Shown piece after piece: positions 16,738 to 24,432 of a DNA stretch of 44,658 nt (position 1 is its first letter; every line of letters starts with the position of its first letter). The translations under genes and the position numbers were made by a program. The stretch spans positions 1 to 44,658 of the forward strand of contig JAHHRQ010000008.1 in the NCBI GenBank assembly GCA_020025715.1, given 5' to 3'. The DNA is from Oscillospiraceae bacterium (lineage in GTDB: Bacteria; Bacillota; Clostridia; Oscillospirales; Oscillospiraceae). Under the pieces are notes generated by a model. That model was not told the DNA's origin. It did no database searches and was given only the letters and a program-made list of their open reading frames with translations.

Positions 16738-18672
16738 ATGAAACTGACTAAAATTTTTGAACCCGGCAAAATCGGCAACCTTGAATTGAAAAACCGACTC
16801 ATCGTCAGCGCCATGTCTTCTCACATGGGCAATCCTGACGGAACCCCTAACGAAGCGGTTAATTCCTACCTTGTAAGAAAGGTAGAGGGCGGCTGGGGAC
16901 TTATCTTCACCGAAGACCTGGGCGTAACTCAGGACGCAGGCAGCGACCCTGTTGTCGGCTCTCTGTGGAACGACGCTCAGATTCCTGCATGGACTGAAAC
17001 TGTCAGACGTGTACACGAGGCAGGTGGTCTTATCGGTGCCCAGCTCTATCATGCAGGCCGTCAGAGATCTCTCAAGGCATACCCCACTCACCCCGTAGCT
17101 CCTTCCGCTCTGAAAGAGCCCGCAGTTCCCTATGTACCCCGCGCTCTTGAAGTAGAGGAGATTCACGATCTGGTAAAAGCATTCGGAGAAAGCGCCGCAA
17201 GAGCCAAGCAGTGCGGTTTTGACTGCATCGAGATTCACGGTGCTCACGGCTATCTGCTCAACCAGTTCATGTCCAGTTTCTCCAACAAGCGTACCGATGA
17301 ATACGGCGGCTGCCTTATAAACAGAATGCGCTTCCCGCTGGAAGTTCTGGCTGCATGCCGCGAAGCAGTCGGCCCCAACTACCCCATTTTCTTCAGATTT
17401 AACACCTGCGACTATGTTGAAGGCGGCATTGAACTTCCCGAAGCAGTCGTTATGGCCAAGATGCTGGAAGAGGCCGGCGTAGACGCACTGCACTGCACTC
17501 AGGGTATGTTTGCTTCCAAGCAGACCATTATCGGACCGGGCTTTATTCCCGTTATGAACTTTGCAAACAACGCTGCAACAATCAAGGCTTCTGTTAATGT
17601 TCCTGTCATCGCTGTCGGCCGCTACAACGACATCTACATGTCTGAGGCTATGCTCCGCGACGGTAAGGCAGACTACATAGTTATGGCTCGTGCTTCTCTG
17701 GCTGACCCCGATCTGCCCAACAAGGCAAAGGCCGGTAAAGAGGACGAAATCATACACTGCATTGGCTGCAACCAGGGCTGCACCGGTGAGACCGCAGTTG
17801 GTAACAGAGTCAACTGCATTGCCAATCCTCACACCTGCCGTGAGACTGAGTACGATCTGTCCATCGTTGAAAATCCCAAGAAGGTATTCATCGCAGGTGC
17901 AGGTGTTGCCGGCCTTGCTGCTATGCAGGGTGCAGGAGAGAGAGGCCACAAGATAACCCTCTTTGAGGCAAGCAATGAAATCGGCGGTCAGTGGTTGGCT
18001 GCTATGACACCTCCCGGAAAGACGGAGTACGCTTCCCTCATTATGAATTACAGACGTATGCTCAAGAAATTCAACGTTGAAGTTCGTCTCAACACTCCCC
18101 TCACCAAAGAGATTGTTGAGGCTGAGAAACCCGATGCAGTTATCGTAGCCACCGGCAGCAAGCCCATGTTCCTGCCTATCCCCGGTCTGGACAACAGAGA
18201 CTACGTTAAGACCGCTGTTGAAGTCCTCCGCGGTCAGACCATGTACGGTAAAAACGTTGTTGTGGCAGGCGGCGGCATGACCGGTGCTGAGACCGCGGTA
18301 TTTCTGGCTGTTCAGGGCTGCAACGTTAAGATGATAGAGATGGCTCCTGAGATAATCACCGATGCTGTTGCACAGGTTAAGTCCTGCCTCTTCGAGCACA
18401 TCAAGAAGTACAACGTTGAGGTACACACTCACACTAAGCTCACCAAGGTTGACGGTGAAAACGGTGTTATCTATGCTGAGGAGTACGGCGAACCCGTTGA
18501 GTTCAAGCACATCGATATGCTTGTAAACGCTATGGGTATCAGAAGCTACAATCCTCTCATGGAAGAGCTGAAAGACTGCGGCTGCAAGGTCGTAGCAGCA
18601 GGCGACGCCAGCAGCGCAAAGAACGGATATAAGAACATCCGTGAAGGCTTCAACACCGGTAACGCTATCTGA
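16738..18672 (+). CDS. Old Yellow Enzyme / 2,4-dienoyl-CoA reductase-type FMN-FeS-FAD oxidoreductase
   Basis: A 644-residue NAD(P)H-dependent enoate or dienoyl reductase. Residues 1-330 form the FMN TIM barrel with IEIHGAHGYLLNQF (164-177) and KRTDEYGG (184-191). Cysteines 341, 344, 348 and 360 (C-x2-C-x3-C-x11-C) bind a 4Fe-4S cluster. The second half is an FAD/NAD(P) domain with GAGVAG at 387-392 and a second glycine motif VVAGGGMTGAE. The family includes FadH and the bile-acid enzymes BaiCD/BaiH. I place the start at 16738 (GGAGG upstream) rather than 16666. Its neighbours, a TRAP importer, SDR and carriers, suggest reduction of an imported unsaturated acid. Confidence 0.9.
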   Translation: MKLTKIFEPGKIGNLELKNRLIVSAMSSHMGNPDGTPNEAVNSYLVRKVEGGWGLIFTEDLGVTQDAGSDPVVGSLWNDAQIPAWTETVRRVHEAGGLIGAQLYHAGRQRSLKAYPTHPVAPSALKEPAVPYVPRALEVEEIHDLVKAFGESAARAKQCGFDCIEIHGAHGYLLNQFMSSFSNKRTDEYGGCLINRMRFPLEVLAACREAVGPNYPIFFRFNTCDYVEGGIELPEAVVMAKMLEEAGVDALHCTQGMFASKQTIIGPGFIPVMNFANNAATIKASVNVPVIAVGRYNDIYMSEAMLRDGKADYIVMARASLADPDLPNKAKAGKEDEIIHCIGCNQGCTGETAVGNRVNCIANPHTCRETEYDLSIVENPKKVFIAGAGVAGLAAMQGAGERGHKITLFEASNEIGGQWLAAMTPPGKTEYASLIMNYRRMLKKFNVEVRLNTPLTKEIVEAEKPDAVIVATGSKPMFLPIPGLDNRDYVKTAVEVLRGQTMYGKNVVVAGGGMTGAETAVFLAVQGCNVKMIEMAPEIITDAVAQVKSCLFEHIKKYNVEVHTHTKLTKVDGENGVIYAEEYGEPVEFKHIDMLVNAMGIRSYNPLMEELKDCGCKVVAAGDASSAKNGYKNIREGFNTGNAI

Positions 18673-18697
18673 TTTTGATTTTATACAAATAAATATG

Positions 18698-18739
18698 GTT
18701 CAGCCCCGCATACAGCTGTATGCGGGGCTGAACATTTTT
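18698..18739 (+). terminator. Terminator of the flavin reductase gene
   Basis: A perfect 36-base palindrome (18698-18733, half-arm GTTCAGCCCCGCATACAG) followed by ATTTTTT. It also faces the end of the convergent DUF4173 gene at 18754 and may serve both. Confidence 0.85.
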
Positions 18740-18753
18740 TATAACATTTTCTA

Positions 18754-20241
18754 TCAGTACTCTTCCGATTCATATCCAAAGCATCTATTATAGCTCTCCA
18801 CCCCCTCCGAAACAGGCAGAACGCATAAAATTGTGAATATAACCGCCCCGGTAAAGACCGCAAGACGCAGCGTATTCAAAGGCCTGTACTGGCGGATAAT
18901 CACCAGCACAAAAACGAAGGCAATCCACAGCATAAAGGCCGACACCAGCACCCGCTTCACGGTAAGACCGTAGGTTAACATGTAAAGGCCCATTTTCGCC
19001 GCCGCAGTCACAAGCAGAAGTATGGTAAGCACCGACAGCAGCACATTGCATACCCGCAGTATTTTTGCGCCCTTATTGTCTTTTCTGCAAAATGTCTGAG
19101 CGGCTAAAATTATGCACAGGTTAATAACCGCCACCCGGCACAGCTCGAAAAAGCCGCTTCTTGCGTACTCTGCATACGAAAAGCCCTGAGGCAGTGCTCC
19201 GCCGAAAGCGGAAAACAGATATTTTACCTGCATTGCAATAAACACAAGGTAAACAGCACACAGGGTAAACAGTACTGTATAAACTGTTATTTTCGGCAGA
19301 ATTCCGGCTTTTTTCAGCACTTTTTCCACAGGCTCTTTCTTTAATACATCCTGTTTTCTGCCGTGACGGCATCCATAGGCAAGGCCGTAAAGGAAAAAGG
19401 CCGTAGGAAGAATAAAGAAGCACTTTGCTATAAAGTCGCTTGAATAAAACTTAAATTTCAAAAAGAAGTTTGCAATGCTGTTTTGAAAATTCCGGAAAGC
19501 TGATAAAAACAGTTTTGAGAAACCTTCATCCGCTTTAAACAGCAGCGGCAATATAAGCCCAAGGCACAGCAGGCTCAGCAGAACGCCGATTAAAACGGCT
19601 AATACGCGGTGGTTTTTCTTTTCCCCTTTCCGCTTTCTGCCTGTGAACTTATCTCTTACCCACGCCCACAGGACAGCAGGCAGGCGGAAGAAATTCCCGA
19701 ACGGGAAAATGAACATGGCATTTAAAAGGTCAAAAAACAGCCAGTTTGAGGTTCTGTCCTTATCCATAAGCCTGCCCGACACACTCAGCGCCCAATAGCA
19801 GGCAGCAAAATGGAAAGCGAACATGTGGAAAAGGGACAGGGGATTTGCGCTGTACAGAATATCCGCGCTTTCGCTGTAAGGAAGAAGAGTGGCAAAGCCA
19901 AGCACAAGGGTAATGCAGAGCCAGAAAATGCTCTCTTTCGGCATGTGCCGCCATTTGCCGGTGTATAAAAGGACAGCTCCCGCAAACAGGACAGTAAACA
20001 GCGCATATTTAAAAGTGCAGTAAGGGTTTCCGATTACATAATAAAAATGCTGCCCCAAATCCCAGTAGCACCAGGCAAGGAAAATAAACACTACTGCAAA
20101 AACCGCATCCTTTGCCGAGGGTTGGAGTTTTTCGCCGGAACCGGCGGTATAAAGTTCATTTTCCTCCTCTTGCTTTTCAAAAATGGGTGCAGAAATACCG
20201 GACGGACAAATGTTGCCCGCCTTGGAGTTTATATTGTTCAT
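18754..20241 (-). CDS. DUF4173-type multi-pass membrane protein
   Basis: A 495-residue membrane protein with about 11-12 hydrophobic segments. The first 45 residues are hydrophilic. The segment QVKYLFSAFGGALPQGF followed by SYAEYARSGFFELCRV at about 340-370 is the hallmark of the DUF4173/DUF4153 families, whose function is unknown. It is preceded by GGAGG and lies three bases after a small XRE regulator and a DUF2975 protein on the same strand, so the three probably form one operon. DUF2975/XRE pairs are common in Clostridia. Confidence 0.72.
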   Translation of the reverse strand: MNNINSKAGNICPSGISAPIFEKQEEENELYTAGSGEKLQPSAKDAVFAVVFIFLAWCYWDLGQHFYYVIGNPYCTFKYALFTVLFAGAVLLYTGKWRHMPKESIFWLCITLVLGFATLLPYSESADILYSANPLSLFHMFAFHFAACYWALSVSGRLMDKDRTSNWLFFDLLNAMFIFPFGNFFRLPAVLWAWVRDKFTGRKRKGEKKNHRVLAVLIGVLLSLLCLGLILPLLFKADEGFSKLFLSAFRNFQNSIANFFLKFKFYSSDFIAKCFFILPTAFFLYGLAYGCRHGRKQDVLKKEPVEKVLKKAGILPKITVYTVLFTLCAVYLVFIAMQVKYLFSAFGGALPQGFSYAEYARSGFFELCRVAVINLCIILAAQTFCRKDNKGAKILRVCNVLLSVLTILLLVTAAAKMGLYMLTYGLTVKRVLVSAFMLWIAFVFVLVIIRQYRPLNTLRLAVFTGAVIFTILCVLPVSEGVESYNRCFGYESEEY

Positions 20242-20244
20242 TTT

Positions 20245-20451
20245 TTATTCCTCCGTATAATCCAGAATGTCCGCAGGTTTACAGTCCAAAGCTTTGCACA
20301 GCGCTTCAAGGGTTGAAAAGCGTATGGCCTTGGCCTTGTTATTTTTCAGAATTGAGAGATTGGCGGGAGTAATGCCTACCCGCTCCGCCAGCTCTCCGGC
20401 ACTCATTTTCCGCCGTGCCATCATAACATCAATATTAACTACAATCGGCAT
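20245..20451 (-). CDS. Small Cro/CI (XRE) family regulator
   Basis: A 68-residue DNA-binding protein that is nearly all helix-turn-helix: MMARRKMSAGELAERVGITP with a recognition helix NLSILKNNKAKAIRFSTLEAL, then CKALDCKPADILDYTEE. This compact YozG-like type usually sits next to DUF2975 genes, as here. I use the ATG at 20451, 16 bases after the DUF2975 stop, because the longer frame runs back into that gene. The AAAGGG site is modest. Confidence 0.85.
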   Translation of the reverse strand: MPIVVNIDVMMARRKMSAGELAERVGITPANLSILKNNKAKAIRFSTLEALCKALDCKPADILDYTEE

Positions 20452-20467
20452 AATGACAGGCCCTTTC

Positions 20468-20917
20468 TCAAATAGTGTAATCGTTCTCGTTTTTAAGCAG
20501 AACAGCCTGCGCGAAAACATTTTTCACAACTCTTAAAATCAGCCCTATGAACCCCGCCGCCCCGCTTATAACCAGAAAGGGAGGATAATAAATCATGCTC
20601 ACAAGGCAGATAAGCCCCGCCGCTATGCAGCACCATGAAAGTCTGCGGAGAATAGTAACGTTTCCGTCTATGAACACCTCTCCGCAGCTTATATTTTTAA
20701 GCAGCTTATTTAAATCAAGCAGGGCAATTAAAGCCGGAACTGCCCCTGTATATACCGTAGCCAGGAAATAGCCTAAACGGGCCTTTGAGTTGGTCGTGTC
20801 TGAAATCAGCCATGAAAAAATTTGCGGAGCGAAGAAACAAATCAGCACAAATATAACCATAAAAAGCCAGATACAGCATTTTGAAAGCCTTACGCTTTTA
20901 TCACGGTTCCAGTTCAT
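20468..20917 (-). CDS. DUF2975 family membrane protein
   Basis: A 149-residue protein with four predicted membrane helices and a cytoplasmic loop LLKNISCGEVFIDGNVTILR between the second and third, typical of DUF2975. Its function is unknown; the constant pairing with a small XRE regulator suggests a membrane sensor or anti-regulator, which is inference. The start at 20917 has a perfect AGGAGGC site, whereas the longer frame to 20977 has none. First gene of the DUF2975-XRE-DUF4173 set. Confidence 0.75.
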   Translation of the reverse strand: MNWNRDKSVRLSKCCIWLFMVIFVLICFFAPQIFSWLISDTTNSKARLGYFLATVYTGAVPALIALLDLNKLLKNISCGEVFIDGNVTILRRLSWCCIAAGLICLVSMIYYPPFLVISGAAGFIGLILRVVKNVFAQAVLLKNENDYTI

Positions 20918-21022
20918 AATAAAGCCTCCTGTTATCCAATGTGAGCTCAGTATAACACCGTGCTTTCCGGTTTTCAAGTGTTTTTTATCGTTTATCGATA
21001 AATATTTATTCTTAGTTAATAT

Positions 21023-21061
21023 AAAAAAGCCCTTAGCCGTGGAAACACGGTTAAGGGCTTT
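21023..21061 (-). terminator. Terminator of the APC permease gene
   Basis: Stem AAGCCCTTA-CCGTG with CACGG-TAAGGGCTT and a GAAA-type loop, followed on the minus strand by CTTTTTTAT. Confidence 0.85.
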
Positions 21062-21080
21062 ATCTGTATTTTTGAAATTT

Positions 21081-22490
21081 TCAGGCCGCTTTAGGCATTT
21101 TTCCTCTCATAAGCTTTCCTATAAACATCACAATGGCGAAGAACACAAGATAGCCTATAATCTGTTTGTAGCCCTTGCCGATGTAGCAGCAGACCACCAT
21201 GAAAAGACAGCACAGTATACCAAGCGCGGGCATAACAAAGCGCTTAAAGAAGTTAAGGTCTTTTGCCTTAACCATAAGAGAGACAAACATGGGGATATAC
21301 ATGGCGTAAAGGCTAATAACACAGATTTCATCCGGCTCCCAGCCTACCCACATATTGTTGTGAAGTCCGCCCATAAAGTCAGGGCCTTTCATCCACATCA
21401 GGCAGGTCCATGCAAACCAGAATCCTATGAGCATAATGCCTGCAAGGCTGGACTTAATAACAAAGCCGTTCTGCTTATCAACCTCGCTGAAAAACTCGTT
21501 CTTGGGGCCCTCACCTCTGGAGGCAACGGCATACATGCCGCGGCAGGTGCCCATTATAAATCCGTTAAGGGTTCCGAGGCAGGAGATTGCAACAAATATA
21601 TACACAAATGCTCCCGCAGCCTTACCGAACACCTTGGAGAATACAAGGCCGGGCAGAGACTCACCCAGAGGCCATGTGGCAATTATAGCCTCGGTGCTGC
21701 CCACTGCGCTCATGGAGAACAGGTACAGGCAGTAAATGGCGGTGCAGACAATTGAGCCTGTAATAAGTGCGATAGGAAGGTTTCTTTTTGGATTTTTAAG
21801 CTCGCCGTTTATGGAGGTTGCAATTATCCAGCCCTCATAAGAAAAGGCAAAGGCGGTAACTGCGGATAACATTCCGGAGGCTCCCCCGCTGCTTTGTGCG
21901 GTGTTTACAGCGCCCTCGCTGAGTACGGCGGCGGTATTGCCGCTTTTAATACCCACAATAGTTCCCACAATGCCCATAAGAAGCAGAGGGATAAGCTTAA
22001 TTACGGTCATGGATACCTGCATTTTGCCTGCAAGCTTGGGGCTTATGGCATTCATGCCGCAGCCTATCATAATATATCCGGCGGCCAGACCCACAGCCTC
22101 GGTGCTTACTGTGCCGTGTGCAAAATCAATGGCATTGACACCGAAAAAGCGGAGAGTGAACACCGCAGAAAAGAATGCCAGAATGGCTACCATGGCAGGG
22201 TAGTAGATTGTGGCCATGAACCAGCCCACATAATAGGCATAGCCCGGGCCTAAAGCGTTTTCCGCATAGTCAATAACTCCGTTAACCTTTCCGCTTCTTG
22301 CGCTTAACTCCGCAAAAACCAGAGAGCAGATTATACATATAAGTCCCACAAGCGCAGACACAATAACCGCCTGAACCATATTTCCGCCGGTGAGACTGAG
22401 AACCTTGCCGCCCTTTACAAATACACCGGAACCTATAACGTTTCCGATGACCATGGCAATGGCTGTGACCAGTCCGTATCTTTTTTCCAT
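21081..22490 (-). CDS. APC family amino acid permease
   Basis: A 469-residue amino acid transporter or exchanger with about 12-13 helices. The opening GLVTAIAMVIGNVIGSGVFV contains the GSG motif of helix 1 that contacts the substrate backbone in APC carriers, and AFAFSYEGWIIATSINGELKNPKRNLP is the helix 6 and loop signature. The C-terminal WVGWEPDEICVISLYAMYIP segment is less typical. It resembles exchangers of the LAT/SteT kind. GAGG lies eight bases before the ATG. Single gene. The substrate is not identifiable. Confidence 0.85.
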   Translation of the reverse strand: MEKRYGLVTAIAMVIGNVIGSGVFVKGGKVLSLTGGNMVQAVIVSALVGLICIICSLVFAELSARSGKVNGVIDYAENALGPGYAYYVGWFMATIYYPAMVAILAFFSAVFTLRFFGVNAIDFAHGTVSTEAVGLAAGYIMIGCGMNAISPKLAGKMQVSMTVIKLIPLLLMGIVGTIVGIKSGNTAAVLSEGAVNTAQSSGGASGMLSAVTAFAFSYEGWIIATSINGELKNPKRNLPIALITGSIVCTAIYCLYLFSMSAVGSTEAIIATWPLGESLPGLVFSKVFGKAAGAFVYIFVAISCLGTLNGFIMGTCRGMYAVASRGEGPKNEFFSEVDKQNGFVIKSSLAGIMLIGFWFAWTCLMWMKGPDFMGGLHNNMWVGWEPDEICVISLYAMYIPMFVSLMVKAKDLNFFKRFVMPALGILCCLFMVVCCYIGKGYKQIIGYLVFFAIVMFIGKLMRGKMPKAA

Positions 22491-22618
22491 TAAAACGACC
22501 TCATAATCATTATTTCTGAACTATCTGAGCAAATTTTACACAAATTGGAATTATAACATCATTTTTTTCTTCTTACAAGTGCAGTTTACCATATATCCGT
22601 TTATTGACCGCAAAATTG

Positions 22619-22656
22619 AACCGCCGGCAGGGTTTTTAAAGCCCTTACCGGCGGTT
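22619..22656. terminator. Hairpin terminator between APC permease and corC-like gene
   Basis: Stem AACCGCCGG/CCGGCGGTT with an inner AGGG/GCCCT pairing. The T-run is on the plus strand; on the minus strand, where corC would need it, the tail is CAATTTTG, so termination there would be weaker. Confidence 0.55.
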
Positions 22657-22665
22657 TTTATAAAC

Positions 22666-23916
22666 TTATTTCTCAGACTGAGCGGATTCTTCCTCCATTA
22701 CCTCAACTCTGGCGTATAAAATACGGTGGTCATTGGTTTTGGTTATGGTAAAGTTCAGATTTTCAAAATTGAACTTATCCCCCTCCTTGGGGATGCCGCC
22801 GGTATAATCCATTACCCAGCCGGCAAGGGAAACGCTGTCAGAGTCAGTTTTTATGTTGAAATACTCGCAAAAATCATCAAAGAATATTCCGCAGTCCACT
22901 GTGTAGGTATTTTCTCCGATTTTAAGAACCGGCTCTTTAACCTCGTCGTGCTCATCCCATATATCGCCTACCAGCTCCTCAAGAATGTCCTCCATGGTGA
23001 CAATACCCAGAACGCCGCCGTACTCATCAATCACTATTGCAATGTGAGATTTTCCGGAGCGCATCTTTTGCAGGAGAATATCGATTTTTTCACTCTGGTG
23101 CACAAAAACAGGGGCGGACATCATTTCCGCCACGGATTTATCCGTAATGCCGCAGCCTACGTAGAAATCCTTCTGGTGGAGGATGCCCACGATTTTATCA
23201 ATGGTTCCGTCATATACCAGCAGGCGGGAGAAATGGGACTGCTCAAACTTTGCGGCAACCTCTTCGTTGGTGGCGTCAAGTTCAATTCCCGCAAGATCAA
23301 CACGGTGGGTCAGGATGTCCTGAGCCTCCAGATCACCGAATTCAACGGCGTTTCTCAGCAGCTTTCCTTCGCTCTCGTCAATAGCGCCCTCCTCCTGAAC
23401 TTCATTAAGAAGCAGAATAAGCTCCTCCTGACTCATCTTGCTGCTTTCTTTTACTCTGAATATCTTGCCTATCAGCTTTTTCCAGTTGGCAAAAATGAAG
23501 TTAAGGGGCATCAGGGCCCAGATAAGCACCTGAAGCAGAGGGGCGGAGAACATTGCAAAGGATTCAGGATGATCCTTTGCAACGCTTTTAGGTGTAATTT
23601 CACCGAAAATCAGAACAACTATTGTAATTACGGCAGTAGATACCGGAGCGCCTACTTCCTGTCCCAGCATATTTACGAACAGAACCGTACCGATTGAGGC
23701 AACGGCAATATTAACAATATTGTTTCCGATAAGAATAGTAGAGATCAAACGATCATAGTTTTCAGATAACTTGAGAGTCAGCGCAGCCTTTTTGTGTCCG
23801 TTCTCGGCCATGGCTCTGATACGGGTTTTATTCAGGGACGAAAACGCTGTCTCCGTTGCGGAAAAGTACGCGGACAAAATAATACATGCTATCATAGCAA
23901 CAATGCTGTTTATCAT
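22666..23916 (-). CDS. CNNM/CorC-HlyC family membrane protein with CBS pair
   Basis: Family members export or sense magnesium or cobalt ions. The 416-residue protein has an N-terminal CNNM (DUF21) membrane domain of about four helices with SAYFSATETAFSSLNKTR and LIFGEITPKSVAKDHPE, then a CBS-domain pair (about 195-320, including AIVIDEYGGVLGIVTMEDIL), and a C-terminal CorC_HlyC domain (about 330-405). This domain order matches CorC/YhdP/YrkA-type proteins, not true hemolysins. AAGGAG precedes the ATG at 23916. The leader upstream contains an intrinsic terminator, so expression probably responds to a signal such as metal level. Confidence 0.88.
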   Translation of the reverse strand: MINSIVAMIACIILSAYFSATETAFSSLNKTRIRAMAENGHKKAALTLKLSENYDRLISTILIGNNIVNIAVASIGTVLFVNMLGQEVGAPVSTAVITIVVLIFGEITPKSVAKDHPESFAMFSAPLLQVLIWALMPLNFIFANWKKLIGKIFRVKESSKMSQEELILLLNEVQEEGAIDESEGKLLRNAVEFGDLEAQDILTHRVDLAGIELDATNEEVAAKFEQSHFSRLLVYDGTIDKIVGILHQKDFYVGCGITDKSVAEMMSAPVFVHQSEKIDILLQKMRSGKSHIAIVIDEYGGVLGIVTMEDILEELVGDIWDEHDEVKEPVLKIGENTYTVDCGIFFDDFCEYFNIKTDSDSVSLAGWVMDYTGGIPKEGDKFNFENLNFTITKTNDHRILYARVEVMEEESAQSEK

Positions 23917-23961
23917 TATATAACTCCTTAAAGAATATAGTTTAGTTTGTATTCAGGGTAT

Positions 23962-24002
23962 AAAAAAGGCACACTTATTCCCGAAAAACGGGCGCAAGTA
24001 TG
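23962..24002 (-). terminator. Intrinsic terminator in the corC leader (candidate attenuator)
   Basis: On the minus strand CATACTT pairs with AAGTGTG, inner CCCG/CGGG stem with a TTTTT loop, followed by CCTTTTTT. It lies about 45 bases before the corC ATG and downstream of the promoter at 24101-24129, a transcription-attenuation layout. Confidence 0.75.
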
Positions 24003-24094
24003 TCGTAAGCAAACCAGACTATATAATTAGGGTAACAGCCGTCACTACCGGAACCGTCCATTAAATGCATCACCAGCCTTTTTAATTTAAAATT
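23962..24094 (-). promoter_or_regulatory. Candidate riboswitch or attenuator leader of the corC-like gene
   Basis: About 130 nt from the predicted transcription start to the terminator T-run. Minus strand AAAAAGGC (24076-24083) can pair with GCCTTTTTT (23962-23970), closing the whole element. Between them lies a GGTAGT/GTTACC hairpin (around 24030-24050) and the terminator stem. I could not match it to the M-box, yybP-ykoY, NiCo, ydaO or ykkC consensus by eye. A metal-ion ligand is plausible from the downstream gene, but that is inference. Confidence 0.5.
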
Positions 24095-24100
24095 TTTCTC

Positions 24101-24129
24101 ATTTTATCGGAAAAAACATTCCCTGTCAA
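24101..24129 (-). promoter_or_regulatory. Promoter of the corC-like gene
   Basis: Perfect TTGACA (minus, 24124-24129), 17-base spacer, TAAAAT (24101-24106). Predicted start near 24094, giving a leader of about 178 nt. Nothing further is seen between 24130 and 24300. Confidence 0.75.
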
Positions 24130-24300
24130 GAGCGGAAATTTCCCGCCGTACAGGGAAATATTCAGCTTTTCCGCCGCTTTATTCAGTGCAGGCTTATAAA
24201 CATAAATTTATTATATGTTTTTGCTCTTATGCACTGAAAAAACTGCATATTTTAAGCTTTTGTAAATAATATGCTGTATATAACAGCGTTTCACGAAAAA

Positions 24301-24432
24301 GTTCAATTTAGTGCTTTGAACTTTCGGAAATTAGGTATTGAACTTTTCTGTATTAGTGCTATAATCTCTATCATATTGAACTTTTTATTTTAAATGTTGA
24401 ACTTATTATAGGAGGGGTACTGAATGTTGAAC
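24301..24432 (+). repeat. Six copies of TTGAAC around the promoter of the HTH-aminotransferase gene
   Basis: TTGAAC occurs at 24316, 24338, 24376, 24397 and 24427, and its complement GTTCAA at 24301. The first two form an inverted repeat with a 9-base spacer. Other intervals are 22, 38, 21 and 30 bases, so several copies lie on about the same face of the helix. One copy is the -35 element and the last lies inside the coding start. They look like binding sites for the XRE domain of the encoded protein. Confidence 0.55.
24338..24365 (+). promoter_or_regulatory. Promoter of the HTH-aminotransferase gene
   Basis: TTGAAC at 24338-24343, 16-base spacer, perfect TATAAT at 24360-24365. The -35 hexamer is itself a copy of the TTGAAC repeat. 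Confidence 0.6.

Noticed and set aside
16618..18510. A 630-codon open frame on the minus strand
   Set aside because: It lies fully antisense to the flavin reductase gene, lacks any recognisable motif, and arises from the biased codon use of that gene.
9625..18672. Bile-acid 7-dehydroxylation (bai) operon
   Set aside because: Only SDR and OYE-type families are shared; the CoA ligase, CoA transferase and dehydratase genes of bai are absent.
23962..24094. M-box or yybP-ykoY riboswitch for the corC leader
   Set aside because: The conserved blocks of these families, such as the GGGGAGUAG of yybP-ykoY, are not present as far as I can read.
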